NCBI RefSeq assembly: GCF_001645125.1
Contig: NZ_LXKA01000209.1
Coordinates: 44,712 to 108,711, forward strand
Length of the DNA: 64,000 bases
Direction of reading: 5' to 3'
Source: Paraburkholderia ginsengiterrae
Lineage (GTDB): Bacteria > Pseudomonadota > Gammaproteobacteria > Burkholderiales > Burkholderiaceae
The notes below the pieces were generated by a model. That model saw nothing but the letters and a program-made list of their open reading frames with translations. It had not been told where the DNA came from and ran no database searches. This document shows positions 54,007 to 62,925 of this stretch, piece after piece. Each line of letters opens with the position of its first letter. The first letter of the stretch is position 1. The position numbers and the translations under genes are program-made.

Positions 54007-54348
54007 ATGACAAGAAACACGGTAGCGGGGGCGCTTGTCCTCCTGTCGATCGTCTGCGCGCACGCGCAGCCTGGGAACGTGGCTGCTTCGAGTGGCGCGA
54101 GTCCAGCATCGAACGCCAGGCAGGTGCGCGCAGCCGACCGCGCGTTGCAAAAGAATGTGCGGCGCGCGCTCGCGAAGACGAAGGGGCTCGAAGTCATCAA
54201 CATCACCGTTCACGCGCGCAATGGCGATGTAGTGCTCGAAGGCTCGGTGCCTGAGCAATCGGAGATCGACCTCGCAACACGCGCGGCCCAGGGCGTGCCG
54301 GGTGTCAACTCCGTGAAGAATGCGTTGATCATTCACATTCCGCAGTAA
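54007..54348 (+). CDS. BON-domain periplasmic protein
   Basis: 113 residues from the ATG at 54007 (AGGTG 6 bp upstream; a GTG at 53998 is possible). Signal peptide ending CAHAQ, then one BON domain: ALQKNVRRALAKTKGLEVIN, VHARNGDVVLEGSVPEQSEI and AAQGVPGVNSVKNALIIH. BON proteins bind membranes or phospholipids and are often stress-induced. Next gene starts 3 bp after the stop. Confidence 0.88.
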   Translation: MTRNTVAGALVLLSIVCAHAQPGNVAASSGASPASNARQVRAADRALQKNVRRALAKTKGLEVINITVHARNGDVVLEGSVPEQSEIDLATRAAQGVPGVNSVKNALIIHIPQ

Positions 54349-54351
54349 GTC

Positions 54352-54978
54352 ATGCCAGGTGATGATGTGCACGCACCCCTGCCGGCGATCAGACATTGTC
54401 CGTATGAAGACGCCGTCGCGCTCGTGGTCGGCGCTCTGCTCGTCTCGCTCGGCGTCAACCTGTACAACCACGCGGGGCTTATGACGGGCGGCACGGCGGG
54501 GCTCGCCTTTCTCATCCACTACGTGTCCGGATGGGCATTCGGTCCCGTCTTTCTCGCGATCAACGTGCCATTCCATTATTTCGCCTTTCGCCGCATGAGC
54601 CGTCAGTTCAGGATCAAGACGCTGTGCGCGACGGTGCTGGTCGCGGGCTTTTCGATGCTGCACCCGCGCTTCATCCATATCGACAGGCTCGATGCGTTCT
54701 ATGCAGCAGTTCTCGGGGCCGCCGTGATGGCCACTGGTTTCGTCGTGCTCTTCCGCCACCATGCAAGCCTTGGCGGCGTCCATATCGTCGCGCTGTTTCT
54801 GCAGGAGCATCACGGCATTCGCGCGGGCAAGGTGCAAATGGCCGTCGACGTGTCGATCGTGGTGGCGTCGCTGTTCGTGGTGTCGCCGCGCGTGCTGGCC
54901 GCTTCGCTGGTGGGCGCGCTCGCGCTCAACCTGGTGGTCACCCTCAATCATCGACCGGGACGCTATGTCGGGATGTGA
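54352..54978 (+). CDS. YitT-family (DUF161) membrane protein
   Basis: 208 residues with five or six membrane helices. GALLVSLGVNLYNHAGLMTG then GTAGLAFLIHYVSGW and the conserved VMATGFVVLFRHHASLGGVH (family pattern GxGxGLxxRxxxSxGGxD, with VHIVAL here) identify YitT-like proteins. Function is not established; they may be transporters. Coupled to the BON gene by position. Confidence 0.82.
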   Translation: MPGDDVHAPLPAIRHCPYEDAVALVVGALLVSLGVNLYNHAGLMTGGTAGLAFLIHYVSGWAFGPVFLAINVPFHYFAFRRMSRQFRIKTLCATVLVAGFSMLHPRFIHIDRLDAFYAAVLGAAVMATGFVVLFRHHASLGGVHIVALFLQEHHGIRAGKVQMAVDVSIVVASLFVVSPRVLAASLVGALALNLVVTLNHRPGRYVGM

Positions 54979-55142
54979 GGGGAGCTTTCCGGCCACCGGA
55001 CAAACTTCTCGCCGCTATTGATGCACGCCATGCCGCCTCATAGAGTGAAAGTGAAGTCAGAACGATGCACAGCACAACGTCATTGCCGTTCGCGCGTAGA
55101 CGGGACGAGCCGGACACTACAAGCGTTAATCATCTGAGGAAA

Positions 55143-56099
55143 ATGGTCGTTATGGAATTCGCTCTCGCCAACCTCGACACCGCCGACGGAGAGCGCGCGG
55201 CGATCGCGCTGCCCTCCGGTTATTTCCGACTGGACCTGCTCGACGCGACGTTCGGCGGCCGGTTTGGCTCGACTCTGCGCGAGATCATGAACCGCTGGCA
55301 GGACGCGTGGCCTTCGCTGGTGGGGTTGGCAACGCGATGCGCGGCGGAGGGTGCGTGGTCGCGCGCATACGTGGCCACCGCCGATGCCATGCTGATCACG
55401 CCGATTCGATTCCCGAACAAGCTCGTGTGCGTGGGCGCCGTCTACCGGGACCACCTTCGCGAGTTCAATCTGCCCGCTGAGCGCTGGCCGAAGATGCCGA
55501 TTTTTCTGCGTCCGCCTTCGACCTCGATCGTCGGCCCCGGTGGTGCAGTTGCGATTCCGCCCAATACGAAGCAGTTCGATTGGGAAGTCGAACTGGCCGT
55601 CGTGATAGGCGCTCGACTCACCGATGCGGATCTCGACTCGGCACAGGCGGCGATTGCAGGTTATACGGTCGGCATCGATCTGACCTGCCGCGACCTGCTC
55701 GACCGCGAATCCACGATCGGCGTCGATCTCGTGCGCGCGAAGGCACAGGACGCGATGGCGCCTGTGGGCCCGGTGCTGATGCCCGCGGAGTTCGTGAGCG
55801 ATCCGCAGCAGCTTCGCCTGCGTCTCTATGTGAATGATGAAATCAAGCAGGACGGCTGCACGTCCGACATGCTCTATTCGGTGTACGAGCAGGTTGCCAC
55901 CATCAGCCGCTTCATTACATTGGAACCCGGCGACATCGTGTTTACGGGCTCGTGCGCGGGATCGGGTGCGTCGATCGGGCAGTTTCTGCAACCCGGCGAC
56001 CGCGTTCGCGCGGAGATCGACAAGGTGGGCCGGCTCGAGGTTGGCATTGCCGAAGCGCGCCGGCGCCCGGAGGGCTATCGCGAGACGCTCGTCGAATGA
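55143..56099 (+). CDS. Fumarylacetoacetate-hydrolase-family protein
   Basis: 318 residues from the ATG at 55143 (GAGGA just upstream; ATG 55152 and a far ATG at 55065 are alternatives). Metal-binding Glu-x-Glu in FDWEVELAVVIGARL and Asp in GIDLTCRDLLDRE; the FAH end block LEPGDIVFTGSCAGSGASIG is slightly unusual (TGTPxGVG in most). The family hydrolyses or decarboxylates beta-diketo acids and ring-cleavage products, or hydrates 2-oxo-pent-4-enoates. It starts a plus-strand operon with a Rieske oxygenase. Confidence 0.88.
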   Translation: MVVMEFALANLDTADGERAAIALPSGYFRLDLLDATFGGRFGSTLREIMNRWQDAWPSLVGLATRCAAEGAWSRAYVATADAMLITPIRFPNKLVCVGAVYRDHLREFNLPAERWPKMPIFLRPPSTSIVGPGGAVAIPPNTKQFDWEVELAVVIGARLTDADLDSAQAAIAGYTVGIDLTCRDLLDRESTIGVDLVRAKAQDAMAPVGPVLMPAEFVSDPQQLRLRLYVNDEIKQDGCTSDMLYSVYEQVATISRFITLEPGDIVFTGSCAGSGASIGQFLQPGDRVRAEIDKVGRLEVGIAEARRRPEGYRETLVE

Positions 56100-56118
56100 T
56101 GGAACGATGGAGACGAAG

Positions 56119-57141
56119 ATGACAGATGAGACATTGGCAAACGAGGCGGCGAAGCCGTCACGACTGGTTGATGCGCGCGGCCGCGGCACGAAGATCGAAT
56201 TCAGGGGCGAAGAGGAGTTTCATGCGTGCTGGTATCCCGTCGCGCTTTCGTCGGAGGTAGAGCGAGGCAGTCTGATCGGCGCGCCATTTCTCGACGGACG
56301 CGTGATCGTCTACCGCACTTCCGATGGCATTGCGCACGTCAGGAGCGCTTATTGCCGGCACCTTGGCGCGGACCTTTCCGTGGGGCGCCTCGTGAATGAC
56401 ACGGTTCAATGCCCGTTCCATTTCTGGCGCTACGACGTGGCAGGGTCATGTGTCGACGTACCGGCAGGCGATCCGCCGCCACCCTACGCGAAATTGTTCA
56501 GCTACCCCACGGCGGAGTCGCTCGGGCTCATCTGGGCCTTCAACGGGGAGACGCCCCTTCATCCTGCACCGCACTTCGAGCAGAGTGAGGCCGCGCTCGT
56601 GATCGAGGCCTACCGCAATCCGCTGCCAATGAAAGTGGAGAGCTCCATCGTGTTCCTCAACAGCTTCGATCTCCAGCACTTTCGCGTCGTGCACGGCATG
56701 CCGATCGAAGTCGACCTGGACCGCGTCACCGAACACGAGCACACGCTTGGCTACGAGGCGCGCGTGAGCACGCCGGAGTTCGGTGAGGTGGTCCAGGACC
56801 GCAGGCTCTGGGGCGTCAATACGGTGACCATTGCGAGCGAAACGGGTGGGCGCAAGTTCTATCAATTGCATAGCCTTTGCCCAGTAGAGAACCACGCGAC
56901 GCAGGGCTTTCTTGTCAGCGCCACCCCGGCAGCCGATTTCGCTGAAGACGACAGCGCCAGGGCACTGCTTGCACAATCGCGCGAGTATGCTTTGCGCCTT
57001 GTGAACGAAGACGCACCGATCTTCGATACGTTGAGCTTTCGGCGCGACAACCTCACCGCTTCGGACCGTTTCCTCGCGTTTGGCATCCAGTACATTCGAC
57101 GCTATCCGCGCGCTCATCCGGGCCGTGAACTCATCCGCTAG
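56119..57141 (+). CDS. Rieske non-haem iron oxygenase, VanA-like
   Basis: 340 residues from the ATG at 56119 (GGAGA upstream). Rieske centre: SAYCRHLGADLSVG (Cys-x-His) and VQCPFHFWRYD (Cys-x2-His). Catalytic iron ligands are in NSFDLQHFRVVHGMPIEVD (Asp-x2-His-x4-His). The short C-terminal domain suggests an O-demethylase or monooxygenase type. Such enzymes need a reductase, which is not found near it in this window. It follows the FAH-family gene by 19 bp. Confidence 0.9.
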   Translation: MTDETLANEAAKPSRLVDARGRGTKIEFRGEEEFHACWYPVALSSEVERGSLIGAPFLDGRVIVYRTSDGIAHVRSAYCRHLGADLSVGRLVNDTVQCPFHFWRYDVAGSCVDVPAGDPPPPYAKLFSYPTAESLGLIWAFNGETPLHPAPHFEQSEAALVIEAYRNPLPMKVESSIVFLNSFDLQHFRVVHGMPIEVDLDRVTEHEHTLGYEARVSTPEFGEVVQDRRLWGVNTVTIASETGGRKFYQLHSLCPVENHATQGFLVSATPAADFAEDDSARALLAQSREYALRLVNEDAPIFDTLSFRRDNLTASDRFLAFGIQYIRRYPRAHPGRELIR

Positions 57142-57208
57142 GGCCGCTGCACAAGTGCGCGCAGGTTGCATGCGAGAATGTTCCGAGGGTTCCAGCGAGG
57201 TGGCAGAC

Positions 57209-58081
57209 ATGGACTCAGACGCAAGATCCGGACACCCGGATGACGAGGCGGGTCTCATGCGAGGCCCGTTGAGGACGATCGCGGTATTGAGGGCGTTGAA
57301 CGTTCGCAATGGGGCGACCGTGGCGGAGTTATCCGAGGCGACGGGCATCTCCCGGCCGGCGCTGTACCGGATTCTCGAAACATTGCGCACCGCGGGCTAC
57401 GTGTCGATCAATCTGCGGCAGCAACGCTATTGCCTCACGATGCTCGTGCGCACCCTCGCCGAGGGTTTTTCCGACGAGGACTGGGTCACCCAGGTCGCAA
57501 GACCTGTGCTGAGCGCGCTACAGCGCAAGGTGCTCTGGCCTGTCGATCTCGGCACCTTCATGAACAACGCGATGTGGATTCGCGAGACGACTCGCCAGTC
57601 GAGTCCCCTCACCATCGACCGCGGCGTTGTCGGACTGCGCTTTCCGATGCTGCAAGGCGCGACGGGGAGGGCGTATCTCGCATTCTGCCCGGAGAACGAA
57701 CGCAAGCAGATCCTTGCCAATCTGTCGCGCTGCCCCGAGTCCGGCAACGAAATGCTTGAACGGCCCGGTGAATTGAAGGCCCTTCTCGATCGCACGCGAG
57801 AGCAGGGCTACGGCCAGCGTTATGGCGAACAACCCACCGAAACGGGTGCGATCGCTGTACCGGTCATGGTCGGCGAACGGGTGATCGGCTGCATCAACAT
57901 GACCTTCATCGCGAGCGCGCTGCGGCCCGAGGAGGCCGCACGTCAGCACCTCGCCGCGATGGTTCGCAGCGCGAAGAAAATCGCCACCGGCGTGCAGCGG
58001 CTCGAAACGGAAGAGCCCGCCGGCGACGCGTGGAACAGGGGGTATCAGGACAAGAGCAACACCGGCAAGGACGACGCATGA
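57209..58081 (+). CDS. IclR-family transcriptional regulator
   Basis: 290 residues from the ATG at 57209 (GAGGTGG upstream; ATG 57170 is possible). HTH: IAVLRALNVRNGATVAELSE, then TGISRPALYRILETLRTAGY. The IclR effector domain has WIRETTRQSSPLTIDRGVVG, LRFPMLQGATGRAYLAFCPE and GAIAVPVMVGERVIGCINMT. Resembles MhpR-type activators of aromatic pathways. The stop overlaps the MFS start (ATGA), so it is made with the transporter and probably controls this operon. Confidence 0.92.
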   Translation: MDSDARSGHPDDEAGLMRGPLRTIAVLRALNVRNGATVAELSEATGISRPALYRILETLRTAGYVSINLRQQRYCLTMLVRTLAEGFSDEDWVTQVARPVLSALQRKVLWPVDLGTFMNNAMWIRETTRQSSPLTIDRGVVGLRFPMLQGATGRAYLAFCPENERKQILANLSRCPESGNEMLERPGELKALLDRTREQGYGQRYGEQPTETGAIAVPVMVGERVIGCINMTFIASALRPEEAARQHLAAMVRSAKKIATGVQRLETEEPAGDAWNRGYQDKSNTGKDDA

Positions 58082-59334
58082 ACGCCTTTATCGATGAATT
58101 TCGCAGCGGCTGGCGCGATCTGATCGGCGCGATGATCGGGCTTGGCCTCGGCATCGGCGCCTACAACCCTGTGTCGAGTTTCTTTTTTCGCGCGCTCGAA
58201 CATGAGTTCGGCTGGTCGAAGACAGCGGCGGTAGTTTCGCTCGTCGCGCTGCCCGTGACAGCCGTCGTGCTTCCATTCGCCGGGCTGTTGCTCGATCGTT
58301 TCGGCGTGCGCCGGGTGGCGGTGTTGTCGGCGCTAGGCATGTCCGCCTGCTTCGTGTGGCTCGCGAATATGAATGGCGGGTTGTGGATGTTCTATGCCGC
58401 TTTCATTGCACTCAATGTGCTCGGCTGCGCGACGGGCCCTGTGGGTTATACGCGAATCATCTCATCAAGGTTCAGAAGATCGCGCGGTACGGCGCTCGCC
58501 TGCGCGCTACTTGGCATCGGTCTCGCGGCGATGATCCTGCCGCCCGTGGTGGCATTCATTCTTGCGCGCTGGGGCTGGCGCGAAGGCTACCTGTTCTTCG
58601 CGGCCGCCGTGCTCGTGGCGGGCTTCGTTGCGATGTCGCTCATGCGTGATCCGGGCGGCAGCGGGAATGCGTCGGAAGCGGTATCAGGCGACAAGCTGGC
58701 GAGGGCCGTCGTCAAGCGTTCGTTCTGGCTTCTCGGCACGGCGGTTTTCGTGCTGAGTGTCGCATCCCTCGGATTCGTGTCGCAGTTTCAATCGCTCGTC
58801 ATCGAGAAAGGACTTGCCGCACGGGCCGCGCCGTTGCTGCTGTCTTCACTGGCCGCATCGGTGTTCGTGAGCCGGCTCGTGATCGGATGGGCACTCGATA
58901 TCTTCCACCCCGAGCGCGTTGCGGCGAGCGCGCTGCTGCTCGCCGCGTTCGGGATGCTGCTCTGGATGCTCGGCGGTACAAGCACGGGATGGGTCTTGAC
59001 GGCCGTCCTGCTGATCGGATTGAGCATCGGCGCCGAACTGGATTTCCTCTCGTTCTTCTGTGCCGGACTCTTCGGTCTCAGGCACTACGGCGCGGTGTAC
59101 GGCGGGCTGGCGGCGTTCTTCTATACGGGCATTGCGGCAGGTGGAATCCTGTACGGCGCGATTCACGACCGCACTGGTGCCTATGCAATAGCGACGGCGA
59201 TATCCGTGGTTCTGTTCGTTGTTTCGGCCGTCCTGTTCCTTGCATTGGGGCCCGCGATGCGCGGCGCCAGGCATGCCGGGAGCGCCGGGGACGGCGCGGC
59301 GAAAGATGCGCCGGCGCTTGCGGCACGACGCTAG
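58078..59334 (+). CDS. MFS transporter
   Basis: 418 residues, twelve predicted membrane helices. Between helices 2 and 3 comes GLLLDRFGVRRVAVLSALGM (family G-x3-D-R-x-G-x-R-R); RFRRSRGTALACALLGIGLA is the helix 5 region and HDRTGAYAIATAISVVLFVV is near the end. Resembles monocarboxylate or aromatic-acid carriers. It would import the substrate for the FAH/Rieske genes; the ligand is not readable. Confidence 0.92.
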   Translation: MNAFIDEFRSGWRDLIGAMIGLGLGIGAYNPVSSFFFRALEHEFGWSKTAAVVSLVALPVTAVVLPFAGLLLDRFGVRRVAVLSALGMSACFVWLANMNGGLWMFYAAFIALNVLGCATGPVGYTRIISSRFRRSRGTALACALLGIGLAAMILPPVVAFILARWGWREGYLFFAAAVLVAGFVAMSLMRDPGGSGNASEAVSGDKLARAVVKRSFWLLGTAVFVLSVASLGFVSQFQSLVIEKGLAARAAPLLLSSLAASVFVSRLVIGWALDIFHPERVAASALLLAAFGMLLWMLGGTSTGWVLTAVLLIGLSIGAELDFLSFFCAGLFGLRHYGAVYGGLAAFFYTGIAAGGILYGAIHDRTGAYAIATAISVVLFVVSAVLFLALGPAMRGARHAGSAGDGAAKDAPALAARR

Positions 59335-59398
59335 CCGGAGACTTGCCCGGTCGTCGCAGGTTCGATCATCTATTTTTTATCAGCAATCGCAGGTAGCC

Positions 59399-59845
59399 AT
59401 GAGCCTTCCGTCCATCGCTGGGATTCACCACCTCAAGTTCAATGTGTCAAACCTTGATCGCAGCCTCGACTTCTACGCGACCGCGCTTGGCGCGAGACGC
59501 CTTCCCGAGCTGGATCATCGGCATCCGGATGGCGAGCTCTTTGCCTACATCCTCGAGATCGAGAACCTCGGCACGTATCTCGAGCTGCGCGCGTCACCCG
59601 AACGGGCGGCACGCGAGGCGGGGCTCGATCCGGTGACGTTCTCCGTGCGCACGCACAGTGATCTGCTCGCTTGGCACGATCATCTCGAGGCGAAGGGCAT
59701 CCACCATTCGCCGGTCTTCACGGGCGTTCTTGGATGGGTCATGGCAGCGGAAGATCCGGATGGCAGGCATCTGCGGTTCTATACGCTCGAGACGCATCCG
59801 ATTACTCGAGATTTTTCAACAGATCCCTACTGGCTCGGCGATTGA
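59399..59845 (+). CDS. VOC-family protein (glyoxalase or extradiol-dioxygenase-like)
   Basis: 148 residues from the ATG at 59399 (AGGT upstream). AGIHHLKFNVSNLDRSLDFY gives the first metal His, LGTYLELRASPE a Glu, and WVMAAEDPDGRHLRFYTLE the last strand. It is small for an extradiol dioxygenase and closer to single-domain glyoxalase-like proteins. At the end of the aromatic-type operon it may open or isomerise an intermediate. Confidence 0.85.
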   Translation: MSLPSIAGIHHLKFNVSNLDRSLDFYATALGARRLPELDHRHPDGELFAYILEIENLGTYLELRASPERAAREAGLDPVTFSVRTHSDLLAWHDHLEAKGIHHSPVFTGVLGWVMAAEDPDGRHLRFYTLETHPITRDFSTDPYWLGD

Positions 59846-60305
59846 GATAAGAGCCGTCTGGACCACGTATCGTTTCGCGGGTGGGAGAGACTGATCTCGC
59901 CCGCAATTCTCGCAAATGGCTCCCACGCGCTCCGCGTCTCCATCCTTATGGATGATTACACCCGTCAAGGTCCTTCGCATTTCGAGCGCGCGGACGTCCC
60001 AAGAAGCCCGGAAGCGGTCATTGACCTGTTCCAAGTGCCGCAGGCCGTTGAGGGTCGACAGCGAGCAGACAGGAAATTAGTGAGCGTAGTCTGTGGCGTA
60101 GCTCACCTGCCAAAGCCTTATGGGGCAGGGCACAGGTACTGCTGCATCACTGGAGAATGGGGCGCAGACGATCCAGTTGCCGCAGCGGTAGCGGGTGCAG
60201 TCATAAGTCTGATGTAAAGTTACTTTGGTTGCACGAGTTTACCAGTGTGGCGCTCCGTCGATCGGCTGGATCTTCGGCTCCCGGCCACCTGCAGCCATTC
60301 GTCAA
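59846..60305. other. Intergenic stretch after the VOC gene
   Basis: About 460 bp with no recognisable gene. A minus-strand frame (59816-60034) with RRTLTGVIIHKDGDAERVGA, CENCG looks mildly protein-like but overlaps the end of the VOC gene and has no partner sequence. Probably decayed mobile DNA, continuous with the remnant to the right. Confidence 0.35.
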
Positions 60306-60605
60306 CTACCTCATGCTGTCATTCGGGCGGCTGTTTCGCATCAATATTCGGACAGAGCGCCTCGGCCCGCTGGTCGAACTCTTTGAATGATCCGTTGATT
60401 TGGGCCAGTTGGGTCGTTCGAGGTGGTGCTTCCGCAGGCGCTGCACGTCGATGGACAGCGCCTTGTTCGGGATTCGCCCGGTGCTACCGCATTCCTGCTC
60501 GATGGCCTCTATTGTTGCCTGAAAGTACACACGCTGCTGCTACCGCTCGCAGGCCGCCTCGTGCGGCCGCAATTTATCGCGAACGGCAATGTTGAATCCT
60601 GCGCG
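60306..60605 (-). pseudogene. Remnant of a coiled-coil protein, perhaps a transposon accessory (TnpC-like) gene
   Basis: On the minus strand one frame reads VRDKLRPHEAACER, a TAG, then QQQRVYFQATIEAIEQECGS, RIPNKALSIDVQRLRKHHLE, and stops at 60306. The two parts join in one frame, and the TAG falls where a Tyr codon would fit. The helical, charge-rich sequence recalls the C-terminal helper proteins of Tn554-like integrase operons; that is from memory and weak. No integrase genes remain. Confidence 0.4.
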
Positions 60606-60617
60606 GACAAAAATGCC

Positions 60618-60646
60618 TTGACAGTAAGAGCATATGCTCCTATCTT
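60618..60646 (+). promoter_or_regulatory. Sigma-70-type promoter of the MarR operon
   Basis: TTGACA (60618-60623) and TATCTT (60641-60646) are separated by exactly 17 bases. A palindromic operator fills the spacer and a second lies just downstream, 23 bp before the first gene. Confidence 0.8.
60628..60639. promoter_or_regulatory. MarR-type operator 1 (GAGCATATGCTC)
   Basis: GAGCATATGCTC is a perfect 12-bp palindrome between the -35 and -10 boxes, extended on the left by GTAA. Binding here would block RNA polymerase. MarR dimers typically use palindromes of this size, and a MarR gene ends the operon. Confidence 0.7.
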
Positions 60647-60655
60647 GGTAATAAG

Positions 60656-60669
60656 AGAGCATATGCTCT
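60656..60669. promoter_or_regulatory. MarR-type operator 2 (AGAGCATATGCTCT)
   Basis: A perfect 14-bp palindrome sharing the 12-bp core of operator 1; centre-to-centre distance is 29 bp, roughly three helical turns. It lies between the promoter and the first gene. Confidence 0.7.
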
Positions 60670-60691
60670 TACATTCAAATGGAGCGAAGCT

Positions 60692-61573
60692 ATGAACCAG
60701 GCCGAAATACTTGTGAGCGGTGCAACCGGAAGGACCGGAGGTATCGCTATCGACGAATTGCTCAAGATGGGCAGACGCGTGCGGGCCTATGTGCGCTCAG
60801 ACGACGATCGGGCAGCCGCCCTGAGGCAGCGCGGAGTCGATATCGCCGTCGGGGACTTCACCGACATCAATGACATCCGCGCAGCCATGGAAGGAATCCG
60901 GTCAGCCTATTTCCTTCATCCGATCGCGCCGGGAATCATCGGAGCTGCCGCCTATTTCGCGCAGGCCGCGAAGGAAGCGGGCGTCACGGCGATCGTCAAC
61001 ATGTCGCAGATTTCTGCGCGCCGGGAGTCGAAGAGCCACGCGGCCCAGGATCACTGGGTTTCCGAGCGGGTCTTTGATTGGTCAGGCGTTTCGACTACGC
61101 ATCTGCGTCCCACCTTCTTTGCCGATTGGCTCGTCTATCCGCATTTTGCAAAGGAGATCTGGGCCACGAAGAAGATTGAATTTCCCTTTGGCAACGGCCG
61201 TCACGCACCCATCGCCGCTGATGATCAGGGGCGGGTTATTGCCCATGTCCTGGCTAACCCCGCAGGCCACGAGGGCAAGACCTACGCGCTCCATGGCCCC
61301 GTCGAGGTCAACCATACCGAGATCGCCGAAGCGATGAGCGAGGTTCTCGGAGCCCGGATCGAATACGCGCCGACTTCCATCGAAGAGTTCCGGACCAAGA
61401 TGGAAAACCTTTACAGGTTCCCGCCGTTCCTCACGCAGCATCTGGTCGAGGTCGCTCAGAACTACCGCGACGGCGTCTTCTCGGGCACCAACGACGTCAT
61501 CGAGAAAATTACCGGGAAGCCGCCCCTCTCGGTCCAGCAGTTCGTCGCGCAGAACCGCGCCGCATTCGCGTGA
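60692..61573 (+). CDS. NmrA-family NAD(P)-binding protein
   Basis: 293 residues. ILVSGATGRTGGIAIDELLK is the nucleotide-binding loop (GATGxTG), followed by RAYVRSDDDRAAALRQRGVD and VGDFTDINDIRAAMEGIRSA as in NmrA/azoreductase-like quinone oxidoreductases. The catalytic Tyr of classical SDRs is missing, as usual for the group. First gene of the MarR operon. Members act in redox sensing or quinone or azo reduction. Confidence 0.87.
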   Translation: MNQAEILVSGATGRTGGIAIDELLKMGRRVRAYVRSDDDRAAALRQRGVDIAVGDFTDINDIRAAMEGIRSAYFLHPIAPGIIGAAAYFAQAAKEAGVTAIVNMSQISARRESKSHAAQDHWVSERVFDWSGVSTTHLRPTFFADWLVYPHFAKEIWATKKIEFPFGNGRHAPIAADDQGRVIAHVLANPAGHEGKTYALHGPVEVNHTEIAEAMSEVLGARIEYAPTSIEEFRTKMENLYRFPPFLTQHLVEVAQNYRDGVFSGTNDVIEKITGKPPLSVQQFVAQNRAAFA

Positions 61574-61603
61574 GCGCGGCCTCAAACGAGTCGAGGTTTG
61601 AAG

Positions 61604-61978
61604 ATGACATCCACTCAAGATGAGCGTCACCCGTTTCTGGACGATCTGACTGCTGACGCAGAGTTGGTCAGCTCGGTATTGCGCGGCCCCGTGATCGGAC
61701 GTGACGAAATCCGCCTGGCCGTCGACGCCGTCGGAACCCTCTACGCCTTGCAGGCGCCCACGTTTGTCCAGACGGACGGTTCGCGGCTCATTCTTGAGTA
61801 CGAGGCCGTTCTGACCAACGGCGAGAACCTGAGCGCGGCGGTTGTAGTCGACCGCAACGCCGACGGATCGGTGCCGCGCGTGAGCGTCCGGATGAGTCCA
61901 CTTGGCGCCGTGCTGACTCTCGCCGCTCATCTGCGGGAGACACTTTCAAAGCAGTTTCCGGAAAGCCTTTTTCTTTGA
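61604..61978 (+). CDS. SnoaL/NTF2-like small protein
   Basis: 124 residues from the ATG at 61604 (GAGG upstream). HPFLDDLTADAELVSSVLRG, GPVIGRDEIRLAVDAVGTLY and LILEYEAVLTNGENLSAAVV follow the cone-shaped alpha+beta fold of SnoaL-like proteins, which commonly accompany SDR genes and bind small hydrophobic molecules. The usual catalytic residues cannot be assigned. Confidence 0.75.
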   Translation: MTSTQDERHPFLDDLTADAELVSSVLRGPVIGRDEIRLAVDAVGTLYALQAPTFVQTDGSRLILEYEAVLTNGENLSAAVVVDRNADGSVPRVSVRMSPLGAVLTLAAHLRETLSKQFPESLFL

Positions 61979-62049
61979 ACCACGCTCCCGCCGGTCCGCG
62001 GCGGATGTTGCCTCACCGGAGGCACGCAGCTTTAAAAGAGGAACATGTC

Positions 62050-62763
62050 ATGGATGTCAAGAACGCCACTGTCTTTATCACCGGCGCCAATCGCGGCCTA
62101 GGTCTGGCTTTTGCACGAGAGGCACGCCGGCGTGGGGCGGCGAAGGTATACGCGGGCATGCGTAACACGAACGGCTTTGAAGAGCCGGGCGTCGTGCCCG
62201 TCAGGATCGACGTTACGGATACGGCGTCGATCGCCACAGCCGCGGAACTGGCGGCAGACACGACCCTGCTGGTCAACAACGCGGGCATTGCCGCTCTGAT
62301 CGACGGGCCTCTGGCGCATGACGTAGAAGCGCAATCGGCCCGCATGTTCGATACGAACTACTACGGCGTAGTGCGAGTCACAAAGGCCTTCGAGCCGATA
62401 TTGTCGGCCAAGCCGGATGCGGCGATCATTAACGTGCTTTCCGACATCGTCTGGCTTCCGCGGCCCTATCTGGCACCGTATGCTGCATCAAAGGCAGCAG
62501 CGTGGAGTTATACGAATCAACTTCGCTTTCACCTGCAAGCGCGGGGAGTTCAGGTTCTCGGCCTGCACGTTGGGTTCGTGGACACCGACCTGACCAATGG
62601 CATTGACGTACCCAAAGCCAGCCCGGAGGATGTGGTGCGACAGACCTATGACGCGCTCACCGCCGGCAAGAGCGAGATTATGGCCGATAGGGGAACAGCG
62701 ATACTGAAGAGCACGCTTGCCGCCGAGGAGCCCGGCTACATCACTCCGCCGGAAGGGTTTTGA
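62050..62763 (+). CDS. SDR-family oxidoreductase (third in window)
   Basis: 237 residues from the ATG at 62050 (AGAGG upstream). ITGANRGLG cofactor loop, LLVNNAGIAALIDGPL, Ser in NVLSDIVWLPRPYLAPY and Tyr-x3-Lys in YAASKAA. Resembles the short SDR group with an FVDTDLTNGIDVPKASPEDV end. It lies 71 bp after the SnoaL-like gene, in the same operon. Confidence 0.88.
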   Translation: MDVKNATVFITGANRGLGLAFAREARRRGAAKVYAGMRNTNGFEEPGVVPVRIDVTDTASIATAAELAADTTLLVNNAGIAALIDGPLAHDVEAQSARMFDTNYYGVVRVTKAFEPILSAKPDAAIINVLSDIVWLPRPYLAPYAASKAAAWSYTNQLRFHLQARGVQVLGLHVGFVDTDLTNGIDVPKASPEDVVRQTYDALTAGKSEIMADRGTAILKSTLAAEEPGYITPPEGF

Positions 62764-62925
62764 ACGATGCAGATGACGAGAGTCGGCTACGGGGGAGAGA
62801 CTTGAGGCGCGCAGATCACCGGTACGCCAGCGTTTTCCGTGTCGACTTTCATCGAAAGATACCGCCGTACCTTCGCGCGTGCGCGTAGTGTTCCGGCAAT
62901 CAAAAGAAATGAGGAGTGGAACCAG

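Noticed and set aside
53965-54996. Long minus-strand open frame (343 codons) opposite the BON and YitT-type genes
   Set aside because: His/Arg/Asp-rich composition and no start context; the plus strand has two recognisable families with ribosome-binding sites.
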